The notes below the pieces were generated by a model. It searched no databases. It had not been told where the DNA came from and saw only the letters and a program-made list of their open reading frames with translations. The position numbers and the translations under genes were made by a program. Positions 51,341 to 62,740 of a DNA stretch of 64,000 nt are shown here, piece by piece. This stretch comes from Theocolax elegans (Eukaryota; Arthropoda; Insecta; Hymenoptera; Cerocephalidae). The DNA is taken from contig CM047427.1 of NCBI GenBank assembly GCA_026168455.1, positions 15,591,505 to 15,655,504 of the forward strand, in the 5' to 3' direction. How positions within the stretch are numbered: position 1 is the first letter of the stretch; each line of letters opens with the position of its first letter.

Positions 51341-52310
51341 CCTCTCGGTGTGTAAGCGACTCGTCGGTCTGACCTTTCGCGTTCATCTGCATAGTGCAGC
51401 GCGCGCACTCGCACACACACACACACTCGTTGGCGATACGACAAAGAAATTCACCGGCGAGAGACTGAGCACCTTTTATATGCATGCGGCTAAATTTTCC
51501 TCCCATTCAAACGCTCCTTTGCGTTCCACGTTTATTTTACTATATACTTGCGGACTTTAAATTATATCTTTTTCGTCCAGTTTTGTTATATTTCGCTCTT
51601 TTATTTTTGCGTTATTGTTTTCTTAATTTGCCACGGTGATCTGGAAGATTAATTTTTGTATTAATGTATCATACGCGAACGTAAATGAATTATTATAATG
51701 CAAAAATATTGAGGTTATACAAAATGTACGTACACTTTTTGTCAGATATGATTTCATTTATATTGCGGGTACAAATTGTATCATACTTCTAGGTACTCAT
51801 TTTTCTTTTATTTTTTACGATCGCACTATAGTTATACACGCACAATTTAGTAATAAATCACGTGGAAATATTATTATGTTACCATAAAACGAAACGGTTA
51901 CAAGATCTATTCATTTATGTATAAAAGTTCTAAAAGAAATAATATTGAGAAAGTGGATCGTGTAATTATTATACCGCGATCACGAAGTTTTTATCGAGAT
52001 GAATGTTATTTTATTCCAACCAAAAATTTTCCATTCTACAATTTTGAGGTTGTAGAAAGGATTAATTATTAAGAAATTTCTTACAAGCACTCGCATGATT
52101 TATCTGAAAAAATTATTTTGATAAAAATATTACGGAATAGGCATCAAAGTGTATTAACGACCGAGTCGAGTTGCCACATGGTATATAAATAATTTATGCG
52201 TCAATAAAAATAATAGATAAAGCAGAAATATTAAAAATGTAGCTGCGAACATTTGAAAATCAACTGGTTGATGTATGAAAAAATAAAGGTAATGGGAAGG
52301 GAATTAAAAT
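51341..52310. other. AT-rich spacer
   Basis: CA repeat at 51410-51426, then AT-rich sequence with nothing recognised. Confidence 0.55.
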
Positions 52311-53160
52311 AAACGGAATAAATACATGTCTAAGAACGAAGTAAGTGGAAATAAGAGAGTGGATGTTTTTGGGAAAAGTCTTGCACTGAGGGAGGAGGAA
52401 GAGGAGGAAGAGGGCAGCGAGGAACGAGTCCTCGGCACATCGTTCACCCGGTCTCGCGCGTTCACCCGCTACTGGGTGTGTTAATTAGTTAAGGTTACTG
52501 GTCGGGACTAAATTACACCTCCGGAGCTACTCAAAGGAAGCAATTACTGGTGTGCAACCAGTAACGTAGGGGGAAGTCTCGACTCTTTGGCTCTCTCTCT
52601 CTCTCTCTCTCTCTCGGAGTTACGCGCGGGGTGGGGGCGGGCGGTGAGCGTCGGTCGTTACCGTATTCATTTCAATGCATACACACACGTGACCCCACGC
52701 GCAAGCCCACTTTTATATACGCAGTGACGTAGTCGCGTCGACGTCTAAGCGACCCCTTTTGCCAACGAGCCGCCCTCGGAAAGCCGATGGAGAAAACGCG
52801 AGCTGTGGACGAAAAAGGAAAAAAAAGTAACCCAACCCCTTTTAATACTTAATGAAGCTTTCGCGCAACTTTTTTCACACCAGCCTCGAGCTTGCTTCGC
52901 GAAGCTTTGCACGCGGAAAAACGTTTCGTTAATAGCGCCCACCCCCCAACCCCAACCCCACTCTCCTACGCCTATGCAAACTTCTTCTTGGCTTTCCTTT
53001 ACGTATACATATATGTATATACGGGAAAAATTCAAACGATATTTAACCGTTCGCGGGTAAGGGGGATCTGGGTTCGGAGGAGGGATTTAGCCCTTATTCA
53101 AGCTTTACCCACTTCAAAATCCCACTTTTTAAACTTTCTTTTCCCTTCGTTTTACGTAAA
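52311..53160. other. Skew island 41
   Basis: GGA-rich 52388-52420, TTACTGGT core, TC 52590-52616, GC-rich tail to 52770, then C/T-rich 52920-52990. Confidence 0.5.
52495..52565. promoter_or_regulatory. Triplicated TTACTGGT motif with hairpin
   Basis: TTACTGGT occurs at 52495-52502 and 52544-52551, and its exact complement at 52557-52564. The last two copies form a perfect 8-bp stem with a 5-base loop (52552-52556). A homeodomain-type TTAATTAG lies just upstream (52481-52488). The surrounding 52430-52570 is free of microsatellites and looks like a regulatory core. Confidence 0.35.
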
Positions 53161-53580
53161 TTCTTAGTTTTACGCATGATATTGTCGTAATGTACGTACT
53201 ATATATATATACACACACACACACTTTGCTTACACATTTTTTAATATTCACCTTTGACATTAAATTTTTTTTAAGTAGAAAAACGTTCTTACTGCACAAG
53301 TGAGTATACTTGAAACCATTTTTAACTTTTTCGTGAATCAAAAGACATATATGCATTTCCAAAAATTGTTTGTGTGTTTGATTCTTGGTTACATCTGTAA
53401 AGCGATACATGAAAATTTTATATGCCCATCATTCATCTCTTTATAAAATTGTCTAATTTTCTATTATCATCCATGAGCGAGGTAAAGTATTTCATCGGAA
53501 AATCATTTAGCAAAATTCAAAATAATGCGATTTTGATTTGCTAAATGTAAGAAAAACTAGCTAAGCGAGGAGAATGATTC
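53161..53580. other. AT-rich spacer
   Basis: TA/CA run 53200-53225; otherwise nothing recognised. Confidence 0.6.
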
Positions 53581-53960
53581 CGTTGTATCGTGTTTCTAGG
53601 TTCCGCGATTCAAGGTGAAGCGTCATGTATATATCAATAAACTCAATGGGCAATCAGTCGGTTTCAATGATTTTCTAACGATGCGATGGCGCTAAGTGGC
53701 CGTGTTTGCTTGCCCGCGTCTTTGCCTCGTTCTTTTTCCCTTTCGATTTTCTTGCCGTGTGGCTCATCTTTAATTCATAATTGCACGTTCAACCGTATAC
53801 CTTCTTGATTGTAGATTACAGCTATTTTGAGTCATCTTTCGCACGGCTATTTCTTTTTTCTCATCCTCTTCTTTTTCTTCTCTTTTCTAACAAACCGAAT
53901 CAACGTTCGAGAGCGCATTACTTTAATAATGATTTTTTTTTCCACTCGCGTTATTGTATA
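53581..53960. other. Skew island 42 (weak)
   Basis: Mixed core 53620-53720 followed by T/C-rich 53715-53750 and 53850-53890; no purine flank beyond 53550-53575. Confidence 0.35.
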
Positions 53961-54580
53961 CCTTTTGAAAATTGATGGGTGTGCACTGAAATTTACAAAA
54001 CAAATGGATACACTACTAAATACATCCTTTAGCATTTCAAATGTATAATTTCGATTTATTTTTTTCTTCACCCGCAAATTTTGTGCTCGTAATCATTTTA
54101 AATGAGGTGTTATTTAAAAAAAAGTAACGTTATTTTCAATGTATAAGAAAATTAGTTTTCTTGTTACATTCGCTTTGTGATCGAGAGTAATCATTGCTAT
54201 TGTACGCGAGAAAATTAGATAACATTTTGGTTTTGTACTTGTAGGATTCAACCGGATAAATTATTGTTTACTTAATACAAGCAAAATTATAATTTTAAAA
54301 ATTATTTAAGCTCGGAGCTTTACAATATTTGTTATTATTTATTCGAGCAATAACAATTGTAATCGTGTATAATCGTTGAGACTATAAGCAAGCCTGAACA
54401 ATGCTCGAGTAGACGGGAGTTAAGCAATCGTTAATGTCATTGGTACACCGTGATACGCAGTCGTACGCAGCGCAATGAAAAATTCGTTGTTCAAAGAGAG
54501 AAGGTGCTTTCTTGGATAATCGTGAGGTATTTTAGCGCGTCCCACGTTATGAATTATTGATAAATACGTCGACGGAGGCT
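53961..54580. other. AT-rich spacer
   Basis: A small repeat-free CpG-bearing patch at 54380-54480. Confidence 0.5.
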
Positions 54581-55330
54581 GGAAAGACTACGAAATAGAA
54601 GAAAAAGAAAAAGGAAGAAAAAAAGCGAAAGAAGGAGAAGTCGAGGTCTTTTTTTTCCATCCGTTGTCATTCCCGGGCTCGACCACGTAATCTCTTCGTG
54701 GGCCTTATTCAAAAGCACGTTTACGACACACGAAGAGAGGGGCCCCGTATAGTGTTTTCTAACAGGATAAAGAGCCAAGAAATAAAGTGGCGCGGTCGGT
54801 CCCTCACCGTCCCGTCCCTTTTCCCCCGTCCAGGAGAGCAGCAGTCCCCACTCACTCGTCGAATTAGGAAAGGTATCGGAGTGAGGGCCGAAAGTTGGGC
54901 CCCATGGGGCGACCTCGGTCTTCCTAGAATCCCGGGAGGAACGAGAGAACGAGAGAACGAGAAGACGGGAGAAAGGGAGCTCACGGCCCACGGCCCCACG
55001 GCCCCCTTGGCACTTGGAGTACAATGCATACCTCGCTCCGGTCCCTCGCCTCGTCTCGCCTCGCCTCGCCACGGTTCGCTCCTCAGCTTCACTCGGCCTT
55101 CCTTCCTTCGTTGCTCTCTTCACATATTTTCCCTCTTCCTCGCGCTTGCTCTCGCTCTCGCTCTCGCTCTCGCACTCGGTCTTGCACTCGCTCTTCGTTC
55201 CTTCCCTCGTGTTTCACTCTCCGTTTCTTTCGATGCCTCCTCTCGCTTTCGCCCTTCTCCCTCCACCTCTCGACTGTCTTCGTTACCATAAAGATGCACG
55301 AGCTATATATATATACGCGCGCGCTCCTTA
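54581..55330. other. Skew island 43
   Basis: 54601-54640 is 39/40 purine and 55081-55140 is 50/60 pyrimidine by hand count. The GC-rich core 54780-55010 has CACGGCC repeats. Long frames are open on both strands, so no gene is called. Confidence 0.6.
55149..55172. repeat. (CTCGCT)4
   Basis: Hexanucleotide repeat. The flanks also contain CCTCG-type (55044-55070) and ACGAGAGA-type (54941-54964) short tandem repeats. Confidence 0.85.
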
Positions 55331-56140
55331 AACTCGACAAACCCCTTATACAAGCCACTTTACCTTAAACGCTTCTTTTTCTTGCATTTACGATTTTTCA
55401 ATTCTCGAGAACGCTCCCTCGAATACCATTTTTTACCTTCCGAACATTATTACGCGCTTATTTTACTTTCTCGGTCTTTTTTCCTTTTTTTGTTTATAAT
55501 TTTCCCTTGCTCGCGAGCCACCGTTCTTCGATCGATCTTTTCGAGGAAATTCTGTATGGTGAAAAAACTGATGGCATGTTTCTCGATACCCATAGTTGCC
55601 GATCGGACAGATCGACTTTGTAACTTTTTCTTTATAATCATTAAATTGTACGTTACTTTCAATGTTTCTTTGAAGATACTTTGCTTACCACGATTTTACG
55701 AATGTAAATATTAACTAACGTTTACAGGGAAAAACTGATGAAAGAACCGTGTAATATTTTAAAAGAATCTGTAACTTACATTTATTCTTAAATAAATTAT
55801 ATTCAACTGCGCTACTGAATTATTAATTAATCTTGGCAAAATTATTAACAATGTTTCCTATTTTACTTTATCGTATAATAATAGTTATTTCGTAGACTTA
55901 CGTAACGTGGAAGACAAGCCTGATAAAGTAATGATTTGTGGAACTCACCTGTAAAAGAGGAAAAAAAGGTAACAGTTAGTTTTGAATAGAGATTAAAAAG
56001 TCCGAGAAAACGATAAATATTAATGTTTAAAGATAGGTAAAGTCAAAGGAGTAGTAAAATAAGTTAACGTAATTAAAAGTAGGCATATTCCCGGTATAAG
56101 CGAATAGAGGTACACGCTAATAAGGCATGTACATAAAATA
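55331..56140. other. AT-rich spacer
   Basis: T/C-biased at the left, A/G-biased at the right; nothing recognised. Confidence 0.6.
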
Positions 56141-56940
56141 ATGGGATTTTGTAACTAGCTCGAGAGAAGAAGAATGCCTTTAATTTTCGTAAATCATCCG
56201 TTCGGTTTATATTTATGCAAACCTCGGAACGCTCGCTCGGGAGGTTAACGGTATACGTATGTATATATTATAGGCGCATGAAGGAGAGCCACGAAGGATG
56301 AAAAAGAGCAGAGGGTTAAACAAAAGCGGTATAACTAAGTATTTCGTCCGGACGCCGTGCGAGAAAAGCCGTGCGAAAGAAAGAAAATGTATAGAGAGTG
56401 CCGGGGGAGGTGGAGGAGAGGTAGGGTGGTATATCCAATCGGGTATACAGACTAGGAGTGAAAAGACGCGGAAGAAAAAAAAAGAGGCGCGTCTTCCGGC
56501 GCCAATCGCGCGAGATAGCCCGAGGCGTTGGAACAATGAGCGAGGCTTGATTTGTTCTAGCGCGCGGGCAGGCAGCGCGCTCGGGATTATGCCTCCAAGT
56601 CTTGTCTTTATCCGGGTTGCCGCGACACTCCCCCGCAATCGCAATCGCTCGAATTTCGCACGTCGGGGGAATGTAGGTGACGCTCCGCCACCGAACCGAA
56701 CTCGCTTCCCTGTCAAGACGACGCGGTGCTCATTGTCTTCCGCGCGCGGACTCGCTCTCGCAAACATCGCTCCTGGGTATATTAAAAACGGTTCGGGTGC
56801 TGCTGCCTCCCTTTTACTGCTCACCCTCCTCCTCGTTTATGTCACCCAACGGCCACGGAAAAAAGAGTCGTTGATCGACCTCCCTCGACTCTCCTTCCAT
56901 CCTTTCTTGAGTTATTTTTTTCCTTCTACAAGATATAGTG
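56141..56940. other. Skew island 44
   Basis: Purine 56165-56485, CpG-rich core 56490-56770, pyrimidine 56805-56930. Confidence 0.55.
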
Positions 56941-57350
56941 TTAACCACCGGATTATACGTTTTGTTTATTTATGATCCATCTAATTCTATAATTTTAAAA
57001 CAACTCGTTTGGAACGATATTAACCTACTCGCTGTCCATAACATGCACAAAGTAGACAAAAGCTCTACAATGGTCAAAATTTTCCACGGTAGATAAAATG
57101 GGATGGAAAACAGAGGATGCATACGCTAAGAGGTAGAAAGTGCAGAGGATTCAAAAATGACGAAGCACAATGTAACTTTGTTCGGATAAAACTAACATTA
57201 GAAGAAACATTTGTAAAGATGTACTTGACTCTCATCCGAAATTTTCCGGAGGGTCAGTTTTCTCTCTGGAGAGCCTATCTACAATCGGATCAAGATTTGT
57301 CATGGTCTAGATGGCCCCGAACTAACCGAACACATTTTTGGTAAATGACC
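56941..57350. other. Spacer with unusual repeat-free block
   Basis: 57020-57345 has mixed composition and a 75-codon frame (57117-57344), but no codon-level or motif sign of coding. Confidence 0.3.
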
Positions 57351-58245
57351 TTTGAGTTTCCGCGTCATTAACACAAAGAGGAGAGAAAGAGAGAGAGAAA
57401 GAGTGAAAGAGAAACAGAGAACGGCTAAACCCTACATCAATTCATCATGCAAATTTTTGCACGTAAAAATAACAGTTTACAGTTCGAAAATAAAAAAAGG
57501 AATTAATAATAAAAATGAGAAGAAGATAATAAATAATTCAAGTATAGACGTGAAAGAGTCGTCGAAGCGGATCATAAAATCCGTTTTGATCTGCAAAAGG
57601 GGGAGGCAAGAGATCCGCGAAGACGAGTAAAAAAGAAGATGGAGTAAGACTTAAAGTAGGTGAAGTAGCGAAATAATGGATGAGAAAAGACGAAGGAGAA
57701 TTTAAGGTAGAGAGATAAAAGAGGGAGGTAGGGAGGTAGGGAGTTAGGGAGGAGGGAGTGAGAGAGAGAGAGCACAGAGGGGAAAACAAGATAAAAGATA
57801 TAGGAAGAGGGAGAAGGAGAGCTGGGCGACGGGAGCAGCCACGGAGGCGACTCGGTCATGTTTTATTTACTTAAGACCAGTAGCGAGCAGCGCGCAGGTA
57901 GAATTCCACAGCTGGAATCTTAATAAGGGTGGCCAGGGGTTCTCCCTCTCCCTCGCTCACTTCGCTCTCCCCACCCCACCCCCCTCCTTCTCCACCTCCT
58001 TGTCCCTCTAGTTAATCTTGTATCTCGCGCGAGCTCGGATTATCGGCCGGAAGTTGGATTCGGCGTGCACCCGAGCTATTAGCCAAATATGGCTAGCGCG
58101 GCTTCTTTTTCGTACATTTCCCACGTGATGGACACTCGAGATTTCGTACTCGCGATCCCAATTTCCTTTAGCTACGACTTTTGCATTCGTATCAACGATC
58201 CTCTTTTCCTTTTTCTTCTTCTTCTTCTTCTTCGTTTTCCTCTTC

Positions 58246-58248
<3 letters not shown>
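57351..58248. other. Skew island 45
   Basis: Purine 57375-57420 and 57640-57830 with the G4 motif, core near 57840-57930, pyrimidine 57940-58010 and 58200-58248. The LINE fragment sits at its right edge. Confidence 0.55.
57723..57756 (+). other. G-quadruplex motif built from a repeated 8-mer
   Basis: GGG runs at 57723, 57731, 57739, 57747 and 57754, separated by loops AGGTA, AGGTA, AGTTA and AGGA. The first four runs are exactly 8 bases apart. It lies inside the long purine flank 57640-57830. Confidence 0.75.

Positions 58249-58283
<35 letters not shown>
58249..58283. repeat. (TC)n microsatellite at the LINE 5' edge
   Basis: Pure CT repeat preceded by a CTT-rich stretch (58214-58232). It is the immediate left border of the retrotransposon fragment. 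Confidence 0.95.
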
Positions 58284-58286
<3 letters not shown>

Positions 58287-58897
58287 GAGTTCATGGAGTC
58301 CTTCACTCGTTAAGATTTTTTAAAAGAGCGCTCTCACGTCGGAACAGAAAGAGCCTTGTTGAGGCTCTGATCTTCCCGCACTTTGACTACGCTTGCGCAG
58401 TTTTTCATGATCTGGATGCTACTAAGAATTTAAAATTACAGCGACTTCTAAATGCATGCGTACGCTTTGTGTGGGGTTGTATTCCGTGGCGCGAACATGT
58501 TACGCCTTACCGTCTTGAGCTAGGCTGGCTGTCGGTCGAGCTTAGAAGATCTCTGTTCATTGCTACCTGCGCCTTTAACGTCATCTCGCACAAATCTCCT
58601 GCATATATTGCTCGTCATTTCACTATTCGCGATGCTTCATTTTCATCCCGCTTTTCCTCACGCCACCTACCTCTGTCCCTTTTTTATCTCCCTCCTAGAA
58701 CTGAAGCCCTTAATAATTCCTTCATCGTCACTGCCTCTCGCCTCATCAATCACCTCCCGTACACCAACTTCGACCCTCTCCTTGCTAACTCCTTTAGATC
58801 ATCCCTTCTACGTTATCTGTCTGAGCTCGATCGACAGGCCTGGGAGACTAGGTTGAGCAATGAGGGATTAAATTGCCCTCCAGTACCGGTTTTCTAG
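58283..58897 (+). pseudogene. C-terminal fragment of LINE reverse-transcriptase ORF
   Basis: 204 codons read without interruption after the upstream TC repeat. The RT palm, with its catalytic aspartates, is missing; this is the region after it. The block LVEALIFPHFDYACAVFHDL matches the usual (S/L)LIFPxLDYCxxVYxxL pattern that follows the palm in Jockey/CR1-type elements. It is followed by LQRLLNACVRFVWG, then a PYRLELGWLSVELRR block (usual form PYRxxLGWLxxxxRR) and a C-terminal R/S/L-rich segment ending in VPVF. The same frame is open upstream to about 58181, but only through the TC repeat, which is not element sequence. Without an RT core this fragment cannot support retrotransposition. The intact frame suggests a fairly recent insertion. 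Confidence 0.85.
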
Positions 58898-59391
58898 GAG
58901 CCTATTTAAATCTTATTTAATTTATTTATTTTTTCTAATCACTTTATTTTATTCTATTTTATTTTATCCTCTCTCATATTTTTCTTTCGGGGTTTCGCCG
59001 ACCGGGTAGAAACTTTAGTTTAAGATATGCGGCGTGTAATTCCTTTGGATTCCTTTTTTAATTTTAATTCTAATTTATTTTAATTGTATGGAACTTGATT
59101 GTATCTTAGCGTTTTCCGTTGTCCAATGTTGCGCTCAGGACTGATCCCGCTGTTTTTTTCGATTTTATTTTATTTATGTTATTACTGCGTATTCTATCTG
59201 TATTTCGTTTATTTACCTTGCTTTATTTTATTTTATTTTATTTTATTTTATTTTACTTTGTTAATTAGTTTTAGTTGTATATAATTATTGTTATTATTTT
59301 ATTTTGTTATTTTTGTTTACTATTGCGTCGATTATTCTTTTGTGTATACGGGGTTTTACCCCACCATACCTAATAAATGTTATCAATCAAT

Positions 59392-59394
<3 letters not shown>
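58284..59394 (+). mobile_element. 5'-truncated non-LTR retrotransposon (LINE) fragment
   Basis: The element runs from the edge of a (TC)n tract to a (TCAA)3 tail at 59383-59394. It contains the C-terminal part of a reverse-transcriptase ORF, a stop at 58895-58897 and a 3' UTR of about 0.5 kb. The UTR has (TTTTA)6 at 59226-59255, a small hairpin at 59350-59362 (GGGGT/ACCCC arms) and AATAAA at 59372-59377 just before the tail. No long terminal repeat or terminal inverted repeat is visible. The short-unit tail and 5' truncation are typical of target-primed reverse transcription. The clade (Jockey/CR1/I-like) was judged from the protein pattern only and is unresolved. (TC)n lies directly against both ends, so a target-site duplication cannot be defined. 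Confidence 0.85.
58898..59382 (+). other. LINE 3' untranslated region
   Basis: AT-rich sequence between the ORF stop and the tail, with ATTTT-type repeats (58940-58970 and 59226-59255) and the 59350-59362 hairpin. In several LINE clades a 3' hairpin is recognised by the element's own reverse transcriptase; that role here is an inference. Confidence 0.6.

Positions 59395-59423
<29 letters not shown>
59395..59423. repeat. (TC)n microsatellite at the LINE 3' edge
   Basis: Pure TC repeat starting directly after the (TCAA)3 tail. It has the same unit and strand as the repeat at the element's 5' edge. Confidence 0.95.
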
Positions 59424-59425
<2 letters not shown>

Positions 59426-60480
59426 TTAATGCGGAATTCACCTTTCTTTTTATTCATTTGCATTTATTCCGTATAGTTGAGCGCGAACGCTTCTTTATCG
59501 CGCTTTTCATAACTCGGACCATTTCGCGCATAATAGCGCACAATTTTACGGCACTACGCATTAACTTTATACCAACTCGTATTTTAATCGCTCACTCGAA
59601 CTATTCAAAAAATTCGTACTCTTTTTTATCCCTACCTCGAGGAAACAAACGTTAATGCGAATAGCGCTCTTCATTTTTTTGTAAATACGATAATTCCTAC
59701 CCCAGGTGTGTCCGGAAATCAATCGCATATTTTTGACGATTTAATTTAAAACACTGGGATATTTCGTTATAAGGTAACGACTACCGATTCAAACTTATCA
59801 ATTCCAGTCGCTAATTCTACGCAAACCTTAAGTTCAATTTTGAAATTTCAACATAAAAAAATTACAACATTTTTAACTACGCGAAATAGAGTGTCGAACG
59901 TCAAAGAGTTAAATACTATACACATAAAAACGGAAATGAGCAATCGCATCGATTTCTGAACTGAAATCAAAGCAAGTTTGTAATACTATATAATACTTAT
60001 TGATTGTTTGGTAAACGTTTGAAAACTAACGTACAATTTATAATCGTTTCGTACGAAATTACCGGATATAATAACCTACAGTAGCAATGAATGTGCGTGT
60101 TCATCGAACGAATCAATAGCATGTGTAAATAAGAAATACCGCATATTTTCAATATCAATGCACGTTTAATATATCTCATATTTCAAAAATTGTGTCCTTT
60201 TTCTTTACATAGAAATAATTATAATATAATAATATATAAGAATTGAATACTTAGTGAGCTTAATAAGTGTAATTAAAGAAATAATATTAATAGTAATGAT
60301 TATTTTAATAGTATATATACAAATAAATATCTTGTTAAAATTATTTAATTTTTTCTGTGTAATAAGTTAATCTTCGACGTGTACGAGTTTTTGTAGACCA
60401 AGAGATTAATTAGACGAGAGTAGAGTAAAGCGTGTTATTTGTCCAACGTGAACGATATAGCAACAGAACGTATTAAGAAA
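59424..60480. other. AT-rich spacer
   Basis: No feature recognised. Confidence 0.6.
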
Positions 60481-60940
60481 AAAAATGTTAACGACAGAAA
60501 TTAACGACAGAAGCGTACGCGAAGCAAGCGGCCAGCCGGTTAGCTAAGCTTAAGTATCGTTCCCCTCGCATGTATATATACACATGAGAACAACCCCCGC
60601 GCACTCGAGTCGCGATCTCTATAAATATGAATGCAGAGACTCGCAGAAATATAACCGCGCAATTATCGAGCGGACGTATCCCACCACGTGGCAAAAGTGC
60701 GTTTAAAAAGTAATTATTCCCTGCGTTCCAAATTGTTGACGGGCGAAAACATAGCTGACCGCTCTGGTTGATACGAATATAACGCTATAATTTATTTTGA
60801 TCTGTACAGTGTATGTATCTTAATCAGATTTCGTGAATTTAATAAATATGATTTTATTTTAGTTTTTTAATAGTATAAATATAACGTGGATATTTTGAAC
60901 AGAGAAGGTAAAGTTAAATAAAATCGGTTGAAATTTAAAT
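60481..60940. other. Small CpG-bearing patch and spacer
   Basis: 60510-60700 is mixed sequence with TATAAATA at 60620 but no initiator at the right distance; the rest is AT-rich. Confidence 0.4.
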
Positions 60941-61075
60941 TTAATTTCTAGTCAATAAAGATTTTTGTGCGGGGAAATAAGAAACAAAAACGTACGACGT
61001 ATTCAGGAAAATTCCGCCGAGGGTAAAATTACATTGTACGTGCGGTCTGGCTAATCCATATCTGGTGCGGACCCT

Positions 61076-61125
<50 letters not shown>

Positions 61126-61430
61126 TAGATAGAGGGGTTTGCGAGTAGCACAACCGACGAGTACGTGCTAGAGTCAAGTGCGGCAATGCCACGTTGGACT
61201 GATTCCGCGGCCGGGCACTTTTTTTCTCTCTGTCTCGGTCTCCTCCCTACCGCTTCTTTTCATTTGGTACACCCCCTCACGAGCGCTCGCGATGACGCCA
61301 CCATCACCGCCGCCGAGGAGGGTACATCGAACGAAAGACCCGAGCTCTGCAATTATTTTGCTCCCGGGCTTTTCATTTCCGTCTTGCGGTTATTCGGACG
61401 AGCGCGAGCTTCCTCGTTAACATCTCGAGC
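60941..61430. other. Skew island 46
   Basis: (GA)21 at 61078, core 61140-61210, T/C tract 61210-61260. Confidence 0.5.
61078..61120. repeat. (GA)21
   Basis: Perfect 43-bp repeat in the purine flank of the island at 60941-61430. Confidence 0.95.
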
Positions 61431-61611
61431 TTGAATTACTTTCAATCCAATAACTTTCCTCAAGATATTTTATCCTTCTTCTTTTTTATTTTCATTTGCA
61501 TGATTTTTGTATACACCATCCACTATCGTGTCAATTTATTTTTTTTTATTATGTTTCATTTATTAGGTTACAAATAAAATAAGAAGTTGTCGTTGATACG
61601 ATAAATTCGAA

Positions 61612-61627
61612 ACAGAGATTGTTTCAT
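61612..61627 (+). repeat. 16-bp direct repeat, copy 1
   Basis: ACAGAGATTGTTTCAT. An identical 16-mer occurs at 61797-61812; the match ends exactly at both borders. Confidence 0.85.
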
Positions 61628-61796
61628 TCAAATAAATAGTTTAGTCGATATCTTCGCACAGTATTTTCCGCATTAGTGTGCCAATTCGGCCTCCCTTTTC
61701 GCGAAACTTTCTAATGCGTTGAAAAAATTTTTTAAAAACACATTTCTAAGTGCCAATGGAAAAAAGACAGCCTTAGCCCGGACTTCAACTACATTT
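61628..61796. mobile_element. Possible short retroposed insert
   Basis: 169 bases bounded by the 16-bp direct repeats. No terminal inverted repeats, no coding sequence and no recognised SINE promoter boxes. One end is A/T-rich. It is called only on the flanking duplication. Confidence 0.25.
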
Positions 61797-61812
61797 ACAG
61801 AGATTGTTTCAT
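61797..61812 (+). repeat. 16-bp direct repeat, copy 2
   Basis: Exact copy of 61612-61627. The pair flanks 169 bases and has the size of a LINE/SINE target-site duplication. Confidence 0.85.
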
Positions 61813-62230
61813 ATTGCTTAATAAATCGTTTTAATATTTTATAATATATGTTTTAATAATTATTATAAGTTTGAATATATTCTCTGTCCTAATTTTAAGT
61901 AAAATTTATAAACATACACTCATTACGTTTTATTACAATTTATTAAAAAATAATAGTCATATTCATATGGTAGTATGATTAATAAATCATATACTATCGA
62001 TCGTTAATTCTCCGTTTAGACGTTAGAGATAAATAATAATGGAATTTATATCGTTGATTAATTCGTTAATCAAGATGAAAGAAACACATTGACAATAATG
62101 TAAGTAGCAACAATTAATCAGAAACAACTTGCAAGTACAATGTCACGATTAAAGTAAAATATATCTTTGCGGTTAACCGAGCTCAATGTAGGTTTTACAA
62201 AGAAATTGACAAACGCTATAGTACCTCGAG

Positions 62231-62740
62231 TAAGAGAGAAAGAGAGAGAGAGAGAGAGATGAGGATAGTATAAAGAAATGTCCTTTCTAAAATCGAATCA
62301 CCGTAGTCGTCGTCATCGAGCTTATAAGAATATTCAGTGCACGTCAATCTTTCGTTCCATAATTCAGTGCATCGATCACAAAGGAAGGAGAGAAGTGAAC
62401 GAGCAAAAGAAACGACGAATGAGAAACGAGTTTGCGTTATTAAGGGGGAAAAAGAGAAAAGAAGAAAAGAAGAAAAGAGTATGTAGACACAACGTTGCTT
62501 CTTTTTTCCTTCCTTCTCTTAATTAATCCGCGAGATTAGCGAGCGCGAATGGTATAGAAATCTTAGACACAAAGGTAGTACACATCGAGCACGTGCGTCC
62601 AATCGAACCGGCGCGTACGTACCTATATATGTATATATACCTCGCGAACCAAGTGTCGCGTGCATCCGAAACGTTTACAAACCGTATCGTATGCGAGTCG
62701 CACGTGCGCAAGTTTTATCTCTTTCTCTCTTTTTTATTAA
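62231..62740. other. Skew island 47
   Basis: 62401-62460 is 47/60 purine; the strand flips from nearly pure A/G (62441-62480) to pure T/C (62501-62520) within about 20 bases. A second CpG-rich piece ends in T/C at 62718-62735. Confidence 0.55.

Larger units (their letters stand above)
61431..62230. other. AT-rich spacer with direct repeats
   Basis: Contains the 16-bp direct-repeat pair; otherwise nothing recognised. Confidence 0.55.

Noticed and set aside
54554..55368. Several frames of 100-197 codons on both strands
   Set aside because: Six-frame openness in a GC-rich, stop-poor island with short tandem repeats; no motif or consistent splice signals.
56213..56975. 203- and 225-codon frames in opposite directions
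   Set aside because: Mutually antisense, Arg/Ser-rich from purine and pyrimidine flanks; no family recognised.
57117..57344. 75-codon frame considered as a transposase remnant
   Set aside because: No DDE/D motif, helix-turn-helix or terminal repeats recognised.
59704..59730. GGTGTGTCCGGAAAT-like sequence as a transposon end
   Set aside because: No partner inverted repeat recognised.
62321..62370. Two ATTCAGTGCA copies near TTATAAG
   Set aside because: TATA-like box lies at -13 and -43, neither functional; the duplicated 10-mer may be chance.
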